A stretch of 43,101 nucleotides of DNA. Source: an uncultured Sphingomonadaceae bacterium. GTDB taxonomy: Bacteria > Pseudomonadota > Alphaproteobacteria > Sphingomonadales > Sphingomonadaceae. Below, one piece after another: positions 1-9,188 of the stretch; position 1 is the stretch's first letter, and each line of letters opens with the position of its first letter. The notes under the pieces are model-generated. The model was given only the letters and a program-made list of their open reading frames with translations. It searched no databases and was not told the DNA's origin. Both the position numbers and the translations under genes were made by a program. Location: assembly GCA_902806235.1 (NCBI GenBank), contig CADCVW010000106.1:1-43101 (forward strand), written 5' to 3'.

Positions 1-746
1 ACGTCCTCCTGCGTGACGAAGCTCATCTCGAAGTCGAGCTGGTAGAACTCACCGGGCGAGCGGTCGGCGCGGGCGTCCTCGTCGCGGAAGCAGGGGGCGA
101 TCTGGAAATAGCGATCGAAGCCGGCGACCATGATCAGCTGCTTGAACATCTGCGGCGCCTGGGGGAGCGCGTAGAACTTGCCGGGGTGAACGCGGGAAGG
201 GACGAGGTAGTCGCGCGCACCTTCGGGGCTGGATGCCGTGAGGATTGGCGTCTGGAACTCGGTGAAGCCCTGGTCGACCATGCGGCGGCGGATCGAGGCG
301 ATGACGTTGGAGCGGAGCACGATGTTGGCATGGATGCGCTCGCGCCGGAGGTCGAGGTAGCGGTAGCGGAGCCGGATGTCCTCCGGATACTCTTGGTCGC
401 CGGCGACGGGCAGCGGCAGTTCTTGCGCAGCGCTCTGCACCGTGACCTCGCCCGCTTGGACCTCGATCCCGCCTGTCGGCAGGTTCGGGTTCACCGTGGC
501 TTCCGAGCGTGCAACGACCTTGCCGGTGACGGTGACGACGCTTTCCGCCCGCGCCTCGTCCAGCGCGGCGAAGGCGGGCGCGCCGGCTGCGACGACGACC
601 TGAGTGATGCCTCGATGGTCGCGCAGGTCGACGAACAGCAGCCCGCCGTGGTCGCGCTTGCGGTGGACCCAGCCCGACAAGCGCACCTGCGCGCCGACCT
701 GGTCGGCGCGGAGCTGGCCGCAGTGGTGCGTGCGATAGGGATGCAT
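1..746 (-). CDS. aspS: Aspartyl-tRNA synthetase, N-terminal part (cut by window start)
   Basis: Charges tRNA-Asp (in many alphaproteobacteria also tRNA-Asn) with aspartate in the cytoplasm. About 248 N-terminal residues are visible; the rest lies left of the window. The protein starts [18 protein letters not shown], followed by the OB-fold anticodon-binding domain ([19 protein letters not shown]) and then the start of the class II catalytic core, with [20 protein letters not shown] and motif 2 ([19 protein letters not shown]). The start at 746 is the only ATG that gives the usual AspRS N-terminus. It is divergent from rnd across about 100 bases. The family call is very secure from the motifs seen; discriminating versus non-discriminating type cannot be settled from this part. 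Confidence 0.95.
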   Translation of the reverse strand, partial: MHPYRTHHCGQLRADQVGAQVRLSGWVHRKRDHGGLLFVDLRDHRGITQVVVAAGAPAFAALDEARAESVVTVTGKVVARSEATVNPNLPTGGIEVQAGEVTVQSAAQELPLPVAGDQEYPEDIRLRYRYLDLRRERIHANIVLRSNVIASIRRRMVDQGFTEFQTPILTASSPEGARDYLVPSRVHPGKFYALPQAPQMFKQLIMVAGFDRYFQIAPCFRDEDARADRSPGEFYQLDFEMSFVTQED

Positions 747-812
747 GGGCGCTCCGCGATGCTCTGCCGGGGTGTCCGGGAAAGGCGCGCGCTTCGCCCC
801 CGGTCCGCCCTT

Positions 813-841
813 TTGTCAAGGCAGGGGCGGCGCGCTATGCG
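813..841 (+). promoter_or_regulatory. Candidate promoter of rnd, possibly giving a leaderless mRNA
   Basis: TTGTCA at 813-818 and TATGCG at 836-841 are separated by exactly 17 bases. The -35 box matches the TTGACA consensus at 5 of 6 positions and the -10 box at 3 of 6. A start point about 7 bases further would fall on the rnd ATG at 847, and no Shine-Dalgarno-like sequence precedes that ATG. The leaderless reading is an inference from these two facts. Confidence 0.35.
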
Positions 842-846
842 GCGCC

Positions 847-2022
847 ATGCACATCCACCCGCTCATCACCGACAGCGGCGAGCTCGCCGCGCTCTGCGAT
901 CGCCTGGCCACCTCGCCCTTCGTCGCCGTGGACACCGAGTTCATGCGCGAGAACACCTACTGGCCCGACCTGTGCCTGGTCCAGATCGCCGACGAACGGG
1001 AGGCGGCTGCGATCGACCCGAAGGCGCCGGGGCTCGACCTGCGACCACTGCTCGACCTGCTGGTGGAGAACGAGGAGGTGCTTAAGGTCTTCCACGCCGG
1101 CGGCCAGGACCTGGAGATCGTCTACAACCTGACCGGCAAGACGCCGTATCCGCTGTTCGACACGCAGGTGGCGGCGATGGCTTTGGGCATGGGCGAGCAG
1201 ATCGGCTATTCGGGGCTGGTCGAGACGTTGCTGGGCGTCGCGCTCGACAAGGGCGCGCGCTTCACCGATTGGGGCAAGCGGCCGCTCGACAAGCGGCAGA
1301 TCGACTACGCCATCGGCGACGTTACCTATCTCGTCCAGCTGTTCCCCAAGATGCTCCAGCGGCTGAAGAAGACGGGGCGCGGCGGCTGGCTCGACGAGGA
1401 GATGGAGCGGCTAGGCGACCCCGCGAACTACGCGAGCCTTCCAGACGACGCGTGGAAGCGGGTCAAGATCAACAGCCGCAAGGCGGAGGTCCTCGGCCGC
1501 CTGAAGGCGCTCGCCGCTTGGCGCGAGACGGAGGCCAGATCTAAAGACCTCCCGCGCGGTCGCATCGTCAAGGACGAGACGCTGGCCGACCTCGCGCTGC
1601 ATCCGCCGAAGAGCCAAGCGGCGCTGGGCGACGTGCGCGGGCTCTCGGCCGGGTGGCGGTCCAATGACATCGGCGCGCGGCTGATGGCGGCGGTGGAAGG
1701 CGCGAAGGAGCTGCCAAAAGACGAGCTGCCGCCGCGCGACGACCGCAAGCCGGGGCTGGGCAAGGAAGGTAGCCTGGTCGCCGACTTGCTCAAGCTGTTG
1801 TTAAAGATCAGGGCGCGCGAGTCGGACGTCGCAGCCAAGCTGATCGCGCGCACGGACGAGCTGGAGGCGCTCGCCGCCGGGCAGCGCGACGGCTTGGCGA
1901 TCCTGCAAGGGTGGCGCTTCGAGGAGTTCGGGCGCGACGCGCTGGACCTGGTCGAAGGGCGGCTCGCCTTCGCGATCGAGCGGGGGAAACTTAAAATGAC
2001 GCGGACGGGGGAGGCGGCGTGA
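847..2022 (+). CDS. rnd: Ribonuclease D
   Basis: A 3'-5' exoribonuclease that trims tRNA precursors and other structured RNA ends. The 391-residue protein has the DEDD-y exonuclease core: Asp29 and Glu31 in VDTEFMRE, Asp88 in FHAGGQDLEI, and Tyr154 with Asp158 in DYAIGDVTYL. An HRDC-type helical domain follows at about residues 210-290, and the length is normal. The ATG at 847 is chosen because the conserved N-terminus (MHIHPLITDSGELAALC) begins there; an in-frame ATG at 745 would only add residues read through the intergenic space. The stop overlaps the start of the next gene by four bases (GTGA), so the small lipoprotein gene is probably translated by coupling. Confidence 0.96.
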   Translation: MHIHPLITDSGELAALCDRLATSPFVAVDTEFMRENTYWPDLCLVQIADEREAAAIDPKAPGLDLRPLLDLLVENEEVLKVFHAGGQDLEIVYNLTGKTPYPLFDTQVAAMALGMGEQIGYSGLVETLLGVALDKGARFTDWGKRPLDKRQIDYAIGDVTYLVQLFPKMLQRLKKTGRGGWLDEEMERLGDPANYASLPDDAWKRVKINSRKAEVLGRLKALAAWRETEARSKDLPRGRIVKDETLADLALHPPKSQAALGDVRGLSAGWRSNDIGARLMAAVEGAKELPKDELPPRDDRKPGLGKEGSLVADLLKLLLKIRARESDVAAKLIARTDELEALAAGQRDGLAILQGWRFEEFGRDALDLVEGRLAFAIERGKLKMTRTGEAA

Positions 2023-2309
2023 GGACGCTGGCCGCGGCGCTGGCGCTGGCGGCGGCGGGATGCGCGACGGTGGATGAGGAGGTGCCCGAGCACGGCGTCA
2101 CCACGGGCCGGTGCGACGCGGCGAAGGCGCAGGGGTTCGTGGGACGACCGGCGACCGAAGTGCTGCCGCAGGAAGCGTTGCGGCTGACGGGCGCGGGGGC
2201 GATGCGCTGGGTCCGACCCGGGACGGTGGTGACGATGGACTATCGGAGGGATCGGCTGAATATCGAGCTGGATCGCGAGAACAAGGTGACGGCGATCCGG
2301 TGCGGGTGA
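2019..2309 (+). CDS. Small lipoprotein with peptidase inhibitor I78-like domain
   Basis: A 96-residue protein starting at GTG. The N-terminus is a short lipoprotein signal (LAAALALAAAG followed by Cys15). The mature part has the hallmarks of the I78 inhibitor family: GRCDAAKAQGFVGRPATEVL near the N-terminus, then GAMRWVRPGTVVTMDYR and DRLNIELDRENKVTAIRCG, with two conserved cysteines. I78 proteins are small serine-protease inhibitors related to Aspergillus elastase inhibitor, and many bacterial members are exported lipoproteins of unknown target. It overlaps rnd by four bases and converges on ppx with a seven-base gap. The family call is good; inhibition of a real protease is inferred from the family only. 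Confidence 0.8.
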   Translation: MRTLAAALALAAAGCATVDEEVPEHGVTTGRCDAAKAQGFVGRPATEVLPQEALRLTGAGAMRWVRPGTVVTMDYRRDRLNIELDRENKVTAIRCG

Positions 2310-2316
2310 GGAGGCT

Positions 2317-3807
2317 TCACCCCGCCGCCAGAATCGGCGCCAACCCAAGCTCGTTCGCCAGCTGCCGGTGCCGCCGCTCCACCGCCTCGCCGTAGAGCGC
2401 GGCGCTCTCCTCCGGCAACGCGAGCTCGAGCGCGCCGTCCGCCGCGCGCAGGCTCGCGCCCGCCAGCGCGTCCGCCACGCCGCCGGCAAGACGCTGGCCG
2501 AGCCGCATGGCAAGGCCCCAAGCGCGGGCGCGGGCGAGTTCCGCGCCGTTTAGCAACGCGCCGACCGCGGGCACCGCAGGTTCCGGGCCGCCGCCGAAGG
2601 CCGCGTGCAGCGTCTGGGCGAGGAGCGCGCGGCCGGGTCCGTCGATCGCTACCCAGTGGCCGTGCAGCGCCAGCTCCACCGCCCACTCGGCTCGATAGTC
2701 CGGGTTCGCGCGCCAGGCGACGTCCGACAAGAGGCACGCGGCCTCGCGCAGGCGGCACATTTTCGGTGGGTCGTGGGCGAAGAGCGGCTGGAGCCAAGCG
2801 CAGAGCCGGTCGCCGACTGCGCCGAAGCGCCCGCCCTCCTGACCCATGTCGCGCGCCGCGGCGAGCAGCGGGTCCTGGTCGCGCTCGTGCGGGGAAAGCA
2901 GGTCGTGCAGCAGGCCCTCGCGCAGGCCCTGAGCGGAGGCGACGAAGCGACTGGGCGCGAGCCGCTCGGCCAGCGCGGCGAGCAGCTCGGCCGCGTCGCG
3001 GAGCATGGGCGCGCGCCCCTTGGCGACGCCCAGCGCGCGAAGCTCGGCCACGCTCTTGCCCGACACGAAGACGGCGAGTTCGGCGGCGCGGCCCGGCGGC
3101 ATGGCGTAGCCGTGGACCACAGGCAGCGGGTAGCCCGTCAGGCGCATGTCGAGCAGCGCGAGCGCGCGCCACGAGCCGCCGACGAGGTAAAAGGGCCGGT
3201 TCGCGGCGGAGCCGGGCGGCAGCGGGCGACCAGCGAGCGCGCGGCGGAGCGCGTCGGCCGGGCCGTCGCCCGCCGCGCGTCCCGCAGCCAAGCGCAGCAC
3301 GCCGAGCGGGAGCGAAATGCCCTCGCCCACTCGGCCCCCGCCGAGGGTCACCAGCTCGAGGCTGCCCCCGCCGAGGTCGCCCGCCGTCCCTGCCGCGTCC
3401 GGCACGGCGGCGAGCACGCCCTCGCCCGCGAAGCGCGCCTCGTCCCCGCCGCTGATGACTCGCAGCGGCAGCCCCAGCGCGCGCACCCCGTCGACGAAAG
3501 CCGCGCCGTCCGCCGCGTCGCGCGCGGCGGCGGTAGCCACCGCGTGGACCTGGCGCACGCCCATCAAATTGAGGAGCAGGCGGAAGCGGCGCAGCGCCGT
3601 CATCGCGCGCGCCACTGCCGCCGGCGACAGTCGGCCGTCGGCCTCCACCTTGCCGAGCCCGGCCATGACCTTCTCGTTGAACAGGATGGCGGGCGCGCGC
3701 GCGGCGGCGGCGTAGACGACGAGGCGGACCGAGTTGGAGCCGATGTCAACGATGCCGACACGCGAGTCTTCCTGGGCCGTCGGCAGCGGCGCGGGCGAAG
3801 CGGCCAT
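2317..3807 (-). CDS. ppx: Exopolyphosphatase (Ppx/GppA family)
   Basis: Hydrolyses terminal phosphates from polyphosphate, and may act on pppGpp as some family members do. The 496-residue protein carries the ASKHA-fold nucleotide-binding motifs VGIVDIGSNSVRLVVY at residues 17-32 and GDLGGGSLELVTLGGG near residue 145, followed by the longer C-terminal helical domain of Ppx-type members. The chosen ATG at 3807 shares one base with the ppk stop (TGATG); a TTG one codon upstream is also possible. Immediately downstream of ppk on the same strand, it forms a polyphosphate synthesis and degradation pair that is common in Proteobacteria. Ppx versus GppA activity is not certain from sequence alone. 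Confidence 0.93.
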   Translation of the reverse strand: MAASPAPLPTAQEDSRVGIVDIGSNSVRLVVYAAAARAPAILFNEKVMAGLGKVEADGRLSPAAVARAMTALRRFRLLLNLMGVRQVHAVATAAARDAADGAAFVDGVRALGLPLRVISGGDEARFAGEGVLAAVPDAAGTAGDLGGGSLELVTLGGGRVGEGISLPLGVLRLAAGRAAGDGPADALRRALAGRPLPPGSAANRPFYLVGGSWRALALLDMRLTGYPLPVVHGYAMPPGRAAELAVFVSGKSVAELRALGVAKGRAPMLRDAAELLAALAERLAPSRFVASAQGLREGLLHDLLSPHERDQDPLLAAARDMGQEGGRFGAVGDRLCAWLQPLFAHDPPKMCRLREAACLLSDVAWRANPDYRAEWAVELALHGHWVAIDGPGRALLAQTLHAAFGGGPEPAVPAVGALLNGAELARARAWGLAMRLGQRLAGGVADALAGASLRAADGALELALPEESAALYGEAVERRHRQLANELGLAPILAAG

Positions 3808-5972
3808 CAACCGCGCGCTCGCAGCCGAAGCTTTGGCACCGCGACATCCTCTTCCGACGCCGCGCCGCGGCCGGACAGCGAGGGGTTGGTCATGAAGTAG
3901 CGGTGGAGGTTGAACGGGCGCGGGCCCGGATCGCAGCGCTCGTAGCTCCCGTCGGGGCGCAGCACCCAGCTCTGCTCGCTGTCGATCAGGTTGGCGACGA
4001 GCACCTGGTCGACGATCTGCGCGTGCACCGTCGGGTTCTCGATCGGCAGCATGTACTCGACGCGCCGGTCGAAGTTGCGCGGCATCCAGTCGGCCGAGCT
4101 GATGAAGAGCGGTGCCTTGGCATTGGGCAGCTCCTCGCCGCCGCCGAACACCCAGATGCGGCTGTGCTCGAGGAAGCGGCCGACGATCGACTTGACCCGG
4201 ATCGTCTCGGACAGCCCCGGCACCTGTGGCCGCAAGCAGCAGATGCCGCGCACGATCAGCTCGATCTCCACGCCAGCCCGCGACGCCTCGTACAGCTTGT
4301 CGATTAGCGCCGGATCGACCAGCGAGTTCATCTTGGCCCAGACCACCGCTGGTCGCCCCGCCCCCGCGTGGGCGATCTCCGCGTCGAGCAGGTCGGACAA
4401 GCGGTCGCGCAGATAAAGCGGCGAGGTGGTGAGCATCGCCATGTCGCGCGGCTCGACGTAGCCGGTGATGTAGTTGAACAACCGCGCCGCGTCGTGGCCG
4501 AGCCGGCGGTCGGCGGTGAAGAAGCTAAGGTCCGTGTAGATGCGCGCGGTGACCGGGTGGTAATTGCCGGTACCGAAGTGGCAGTAGGTGCGATAACCGC
4601 CCGTCTCGCGGCGGACCACCATCGACACCTTGGCGTGCGTCTTCCAGTCGATGAAGCCGTAAACGACCTGCACCCCTGCGCGCTCCAAGGCCGAGGCCCA
4701 CAGCAGGTTCTGCTCCTCGTCGAAGCGCGCCTTGAGCTCGACGATGGCGGTGACCGACTTGCCCGCCTCAGCCGCGTCGATCAGCGCGCGGACCACCGCG
4801 CTCTGCTTGCCGGCGCGGTAGAGGGTCTGCTTGATCGCCACCACGTCTGGGTCGCGCGCCGCCTGCTGCAGGAACGCCAGCACGACGTCGAAGCTCTCGT
4901 AAGGGTGATGGACGACGATGTCCTTGGAGCGGATGGCGGCGAAGCAGTCGCCGCCGTGCTCGCGGATGCGCTCGGGAAAGCGCGCAGCGAAAGCGGGGAA
5001 TTTCAGGTCCGGCCTGTCCTCCTCGACGAGCAGTCCGAGGTCGGCGATGCCGAGGAAGCCGGTGAACGGCGAGACTAGCGCGTGCTCGGCGTCGACGCCG
5101 TCGCGCACGAGCTCCTCCAGCTCCTCGGCCATGCCCGCCTCCAGCTCCAGCCGGATCGCGCGGCCGCGGCGGCGCCGCTTGAGCGCGGACTTGAACACGC
5201 GGACGAGGTCCTCGGCCTCCTCCTCCACCTCGATGTCCGAGTCGCGGATGATGCGAAATGCACCACCGCCCAGCAGCTCGTAGCCGGGGAAGAGCGTCGC
5301 GGCCTGGTGGCGGATCAGCGTCTCGACCGCCGCGTAGCGGGCGCGCTCGCCGGGCAGGCGGACGAAGCGCGGCAGGCTCGGCGGAATCATCACCACCTCG
5401 CGAATCGGCTCGTCGTCACTGAGCCTGCGGAGGTCGAACAGGAGCGAGAACCCCTTATTCGGGATGAAGGGGAAAGGATGCGCCGGGTCAATCGCCTGGG
5501 GCGTGATGACCGGGAAGATCTGCTCGCGGAAGTGCTGGTCGAGCCAAGCGGCGGTGTCGGCGTCGACCGCGTGCAAGTCGAGCACCTCGACGCCCGCGTC
5601 CGCCAGCAGCGCCGCGAGGTCCGTCCAGACCTGCTGCTGGCTCGCGAGCAGCCGGTCGGCCTCCTCGGCGATCGCCGCCAGCTGCTGGCCGGGGGTCAGC
5701 CCGTCGACCGAGACCTCGTCGACATATTCGAGCTGCTGGCCCTTCAGCCCGGCGACACGGACCATGAAGAACTCGTCGAGGTTGTTGCCGGAGATGGACA
5801 GGAAGCGCAGCCGCTCGAGCAGCGGGTGGGCGGGGTTGAATGCCTCCTCCAGCACGCGGCGGTTGAAGGCGAGCCAGGACAGCTCTCGGTTGAAGAAGCG
5901 GTGCCGATCGGCGGCGAACGCCGGGACGGAGGAGCCGTGCTGAATTTCGGTCGGAACGGCGGCGGTGGCCAC
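3807..5972 (-). CDS. ppk1: Polyphosphate kinase 1
   Basis: Polymerises the gamma phosphate of ATP into polyphosphate, reversibly. The 721-residue protein has the usual order of domains: N-terminal helical domain ([20 protein letters not shown]), head domain ([20 protein letters not shown]) and two phospholipase-D-like catalytic domains. The phosphorylated histidine lies in [11 protein letters not shown] at about residue 464, and the second catalytic histidine in [10 protein letters not shown] at about residue 603. The start is GTG at 5972, preceded by a CGGAG Shine-Dalgarno sequence about nine bases upstream. It lies 14 bases downstream of hdaA and overlaps ppx by one base, suggesting a DUF2066-hdaA-ppk-ppx transcription unit. 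Confidence 0.97.
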   Translation of the reverse strand: MATAAVPTEIQHGSSVPAFAADRHRFFNRELSWLAFNRRVLEEAFNPAHPLLERLRFLSISGNNLDEFFMVRVAGLKGQQLEYVDEVSVDGLTPGQQLAAIAEEADRLLASQQQVWTDLAALLADAGVEVLDLHAVDADTAAWLDQHFREQIFPVITPQAIDPAHPFPFIPNKGFSLLFDLRRLSDDEPIREVVMIPPSLPRFVRLPGERARYAAVETLIRHQAATLFPGYELLGGGAFRIIRDSDIEVEEEAEDLVRVFKSALKRRRRGRAIRLELEAGMAEELEELVRDGVDAEHALVSPFTGFLGIADLGLLVEEDRPDLKFPAFAARFPERIREHGGDCFAAIRSKDIVVHHPYESFDVVLAFLQQAARDPDVVAIKQTLYRAGKQSAVVRALIDAAEAGKSVTAIVELKARFDEEQNLLWASALERAGVQVVYGFIDWKTHAKVSMVVRRETGGYRTYCHFGTGNYHPVTARIYTDLSFFTADRRLGHDAARLFNYITGYVEPRDMAMLTTSPLYLRDRLSDLLDAEIAHAGAGRPAVVWAKMNSLVDPALIDKLYEASRAGVEIELIVRGICCLRPQVPGLSETIRVKSIVGRFLEHSRIWVFGGGEELPNAKAPLFISSADWMPRNFDRRVEYMLPIENPTVHAQIVDQVLVANLIDSEQSWVLRPDGSYERCDPGPRPFNLHRYFMTNPSLSGRGAASEEDVAVPKLRLRARG

Positions 5973-5986
5973 GGGGGGAAACTCCG

Positions 5987-6604
5987 TTACGGGCGCGCCG
6001 CGTCTGCCCCCTCGCCCAGCCCCGCCAGCACCTCGCGGGCGAGCGGCACGGAGAGGCGGCGGCGGCCGGCGAGCGCGGCGCGGTCGAGCGCCTCTACCAA
6101 CCTCCCAAGCGCGAGATAGCTCCGCTCCGCACGGGGAGCGAGAAAGGTCACCACCTCCGGCGGGACGAGCAATCCGCGCTGATTGAGCAGCTTGGGCAGG
6201 AGTTCGTGCACCAGCAGGTCGTCCGGCTCCTCGATCGCGACATGGGGCGTCGCCAGGAGCCGTGAGCGCAAGTCGGGCAGCCGCACGCCCCAGGACGGCG
6301 CGGGCGCGTCCGCGACCAGCAGCAGCGGGCGGCGAACCTGCTGCGCCCGGTTCCAGGCGTGAAACAACGCCTCTTCGTCGGCGCGCTCGGCCTCGTCGAT
6401 CAGGACGCCGCCAGCGCGCCGGGCGAAAGCGCGGCCGAGCAGCGAGCGGCCGGAGCGGCGCGGGCCGGTCAGCACGGTCGCCATCACCGGCCAGTCCGCC
6501 CAGCGCGCCAAGTGGTCGCGCGCGGCCCGGTTGGCGGGGGACGGGAGAAAGGCGGCGTCGTCCTCGTCGGCGGGCCAGTCGAACGGCAGGGCAGCCTGCG
6601 CCAC
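5987..6604 (-). CDS. hdaA: HdaA-like DnaA-family regulatory AAA+ protein
   Basis: Hda/HdaA proteins work with the DNA polymerase clamp to switch DnaA-ATP to DnaA-ADP and so limit re-initiation. This 205-residue protein starts at GTG 6604 with [16 protein letters not shown] resembles the N-terminal clamp-binding motif of Hda. A DnaA-like AAA+ domain follows, with Walker B-like [18 protein letters not shown] and an arginine-rich lid region at the end. The Walker A segment reads GPRRSGRS, with arginine where lysine is expected. The upstream gene ends two bases before the GTG, so translation is coupled. An upstream extension of the frame is only a reading of the neighbouring gene in another frame and is not used. 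Length and neighbours fit HdaA; a general DnaA/Hda family label is the safe minimum. Confidence 0.85.
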   Translation of the reverse strand: MAQAALPFDWPADEDDAAFLPSPANRAARDHLARWADWPVMATVLTGPRRSGRSLLGRAFARRAGGVLIDEAERADEEALFHAWNRAQQVRRPLLLVADAPAPSWGVRLPDLRSRLLATPHVAIEEPDDLLVHELLPKLLNQRGLLVPPEVVTFLAPRAERSYLALGRLVEALDRAALAGRRRLSVPLAREVLAGLGEGADAARP

Positions 6605-6605
6605 C

Positions 6606-8018
6606 CTATCGATCCTCCTCGTCGAGCTGGCGTTTGAGGTCCTCGCGCTCCTGGCGTTCGCGGGCGCGGCGCTCGGCGCGGGCGCGCTCGCGCTCCTCAC
6701 GCTCGGCGCGGCGCTCCTCTCGGCGTCGGGCGCGGCGCTCGTCGCGCGTTTCACGTTCCTCCTCCGGCTCCTCCGCCCGGGGCGCGTCGGCGGTGGGCGG
6801 CGGGGCGGCGGCGGCGGGACCGTCCGGGCGGCGGATCGTCAAGCCGCCGCCGCCCTCGCTCACCTGGTAGCCGCGCGCGCGCAGCGCGAGCGCCAGGCTC
6901 GATAGGTCGCCGCCGTAGCGAACGCTGACGACGCCCCCCGCCCCTCCCACGTCCGACACGCCGTAGACGGAGCGGATCGCCGCCAGCGCCGCGCCAAGGT
7001 CGCCGTCCGCGATTTGGATCAGGAAGGTGCGGTAGGTGAAGTTCGAGTTCTCGACCGGCGCGCGCTCGACCGTTTGGCGCTCCTCGCCCTCAGCTTCCTC
7101 CTCCGGCAGCTCGATTATCGGCGGTTCGGGGACGACGAGGGACGGATCGGGGACGAGGATGCCCGCCGCCAGCGCGGCCGTGTAGGCGGCGTCCACGCGG
7201 CGCACGCCTTCGTCCAGCAGCTTGGGCAGAAGGTCGCCGCGCTCTACGCGCAGGCCGAAGCGCGCGACCTCGCGCCCGTCGGGGCCGTAGCGCGCGACGA
7301 AGCGGCCGAGGATCGGACCGCCGGGCCAGAGATGCTGCAGGTGGACCTCCGGCACGAGCACGTCAGCCGCGCCGTAGCTGTCGAGTAGGTAGCGCCAGCG
7401 CCCGCGCCCGGGGCGGCGCGCTTGGGCGACGTTGAGCAGCAGCGGATCGGCCCCGAGCCCAGTGGTGCGGACATAGTCGATGGCCGACGTACCCGTGCGG
7501 AAGCGCGCCCAGGCGCGCTGCCATTCGGTGCGCGTTTCGAAGCTCACGGGCGTGATGCCGTTTACCTGGACCGGGATCACCAGCATCGGCTCCGAGCGCT
7601 GCGCGGGGCCGCCGAAGCCGAGCAGCGCGCCGGCGCGGGAACGGTCGAACAGCACGCCGAGCCGGGCGAGGTAGCGCGTCGGGCCGATGCGCTCGTCCTC
7701 CACGACGATGGAATTGACCATCGCGTCCAGCGCGCCATCCGCCAGCTTGGGGGCTTGGGCGGCGGGCCGGTTGTTGGCGCGCGCCCAGAGCATGGCCCAG
7801 CCTTCGCGCTGCGCCTCCCGCCAGCCGTTCGCCCGCGCGTCCTCAGCGTTCTTGCCGCGCGCGTCGACCTCGACGCCCGACACCTCAAGCACGTTCGACT
7901 CGTCGATCGGCATGACACCGCGCTCGACCGCCTCGATCTGGGCATCGAGGACATCGCCGGCGAGCAGGCCGGCCGCGGCTAGGCCGGCGAGGAGGGATAC
8001 GCGGAACGAGAAGGTCAC
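6606..8018 (-). CDS. Exported DUF2066-like protein with highly charged C-terminal helix
   Basis: A 470-residue protein of unknown function. It starts at GTG 8018 with a hydrophobic signal sequence ([17 protein letters not shown]). The central region (about 40-330) resembles DUF2066: a repeated-helix segment with [20 protein letters not shown], then [20 protein letters not shown] second small domain at about 335-400 ([19 protein letters not shown]) looks like a ferredoxin-like fold. The last 55 residues or so are almost only Arg, Glu, Asp and Ala, predicting one long charged helix. It sits between purM and hdaA, the same neighbourhood in which DUF2066 genes are found in Pseudomonas. The start is limited by purM lying divergently only 57 bases away; the open frame continuing upstream is antisense to purM and is rejected. 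Confidence 0.65.
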   Translation of the reverse strand: MTFSFRVSLLAGLAAAGLLAGDVLDAQIEAVERGVMPIDESNVLEVSGVEVDARGKNAEDARANGWREAQREGWAMLWARANNRPAAQAPKLADGALDAMVNSIVVEDERIGPTRYLARLGVLFDRSRAGALLGFGGPAQRSEPMLVIPVQVNGITPVSFETRTEWQRAWARFRTGTSAIDYVRTTGLGADPLLLNVAQARRPGRGRWRYLLDSYGAADVLVPEVHLQHLWPGGPILGRFVARYGPDGREVARFGLRVERGDLLPKLLDEGVRRVDAAYTAALAAGILVPDPSLVVPEPPIIELPEEEAEGEERQTVERAPVENSNFTYRTFLIQIADGDLGAALAAIRSVYGVSDVGGAGGVVSVRYGGDLSSLALALRARGYQVSEGGGGLTIRRPDGPAAAAPPPTADAPRAEEPEEERETRDERRARRREERRAEREERERARAERRARERQEREDLKRQLDEEDR

Positions 8019-8041
8019 GGGCGCTCTTTTGGCCGGTGCGC

Positions 8042-8055
8042 CTTGGAAATCCAAG
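8042..8055. promoter_or_regulatory. Perfect 14-base palindrome in the purM leader
   Basis: CTTGGA and TCCAAG at 8042-8047 and 8050-8055 are separated by AA, inside the 57-base divergent space between the DUF2066-like gene and purM. It could be an operator for a dimeric repressor or a short leader hairpin. Assignment to a purine regulator is a guess from position. Confidence 0.3.
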
Positions 8056-8075
8056 CGGGTTGTGGTTGGGCCGAT

Positions 8076-9188
8076 ATGATGAAGGACCTGCCGCCGCAGA
8101 ATACCTCGCCCTACACCTACGAGGGCGCGGGCGTGTCGATCGCGGCCGGCAACGCGCTGGTCCGGGCGATCGCGCCGCTCGCCAAGGCGACAGCGCGGCC
8201 GGGGGCCGACGCCGCGCTCGGCGGGTTCGGTGGCTTCTTCGACCTCAAGGCGGCCGGCTATCGGGACCCGTTGCTCGTCGCCGCCAACGACGGGGTAGGG
8301 ACGAAGCTCCGCCTCGCGATCGACGCCGGACGGCACGATGGGGTGGGCATCGACCTGGTCGCGATGTGCGCGAACGACCTGGTCGTACAGGGCGCCGAGC
8401 CCTTGTTCTTCCTCGACTATTTCGCATGCGGGAAGCTCAGCACCGAGGTCGCCGAGCGAGTGGTCGCTGGCATCGCGGAAGGATGTCGGATCGCCGGTTG
8501 CGCGTTGATCGGCGGTGAAACGGCGGAGATGCCGGGGATGTACGCCGAGGAGGACTACGACCTCGCTGGCTTTTGCGTCGGCGCCGTGGAGCGCGGGGAA
8601 GCGCTGACGGGGGCAGCGGTGCGCGTGGACGACCGGCTGCTGGGGCTCGCCTCGTCCGGGCTGCACTCCAACGGCTTTTCGCTCGTGCGCCGGCTGGCCG
8701 CCGACAAGGGGTGGAAGCTGAACCGCCCGGCGCTGTTCGACCCCGAACGGCTGCTGATTGACGCGCTGCTGGAGCCGACGCGCATCTACGTGCGGAGCCT
8801 GCTGCCGCTGGCGCGTGCGGGAAAGCTGCGCGCGCTCGCCCACATCACGGGCGGCGGCCTGTTGGAAAATGTGCCGCGGGTGCTGCCGGAGGGGTTGCGC
8901 GCGGTGATCGACGCCGACGCCTGGCCCTACCCGCGCGTGATGGCCTTCGTGCAGGCGAGCGGCGGGATCGAGCCGGCGGAAATGGCGCGCACCTTCAACT
9001 GCGGGATCGGGATGGTCGCGTTCGTCGCGCCCGACGATGAGGCCGAAGTGATTGCCGCGCTGGCGGCGGCGGGCGAGACGGTCGTCGCAATCGGCCGGGT
9101 GGAGCCGGGCGAGCGCGGCTGCATCGTGCGGGGGGGCGTGGAGGTTTGGCACGGGCGCGAGCCGTGGGAAGCATCGCACGATGGCTGA
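8076..9188 (+). CDS. purM: Phosphoribosylformylglycinamidine cyclo-ligase (AIR synthetase)
   Basis: Fifth step of purine synthesis: ATP-dependent ring closure of FGAM to AIR. The 370-residue protein contains [17 protein letters not shown] near the N-terminus, the PurM core signature [12 protein letters not shown], the [14 protein letters not shown] motif and the C-terminal [16 protein letters not shown] segment, all typical. Two adjacent ATG codons (8076 and 8079) are possible starts; an ATG at 8043 further upstream lies inside the palindrome and adds residues not seen in the family. No strong Shine-Dalgarno precedes either. It overlaps purN by eight bases, giving a purM-purN operon. Confidence 0.97.
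   Translation: MMKDLPPQNTSPYTYEGAGVSIAAGNALVRAIAPLAKATARPGADAALGGFGGFFDLKAAGYRDPLLVAANDGVGTKLRLAIDAGRHDGVGIDLVAMCANDLVVQGAEPLFFLDYFACGKLSTEVAERVVAGIAEGCRIAGCALIGGETAEMPGMYAEEDYDLAGFCVGAVERGEALTGAAVRVDDRLLGLASSGLHSNGFSLVRRLAADKGWKLNRPALFDPERLLIDALLEPTRIYVRSLLPLARAGKLRALAHITGGGLLENVPRVLPEGLRAVIDADAWPYPRVMAFVQASGGIEPAEMARTFNCGIGMVAFVAPDDEAEVIAALAAAGETVVAIGRVEPGERGCIVRGGVEVWHGREPWEASHDG

Noticed and set aside
2605-3900. 431-codon plus-strand open frame opposite ppx
   Set aside because: Antisense to a well-supported gene, with no family motif and shadow-like composition; the same holds for other long frames opposite ppk, guaB, the M28 gene, pckA and chvG.
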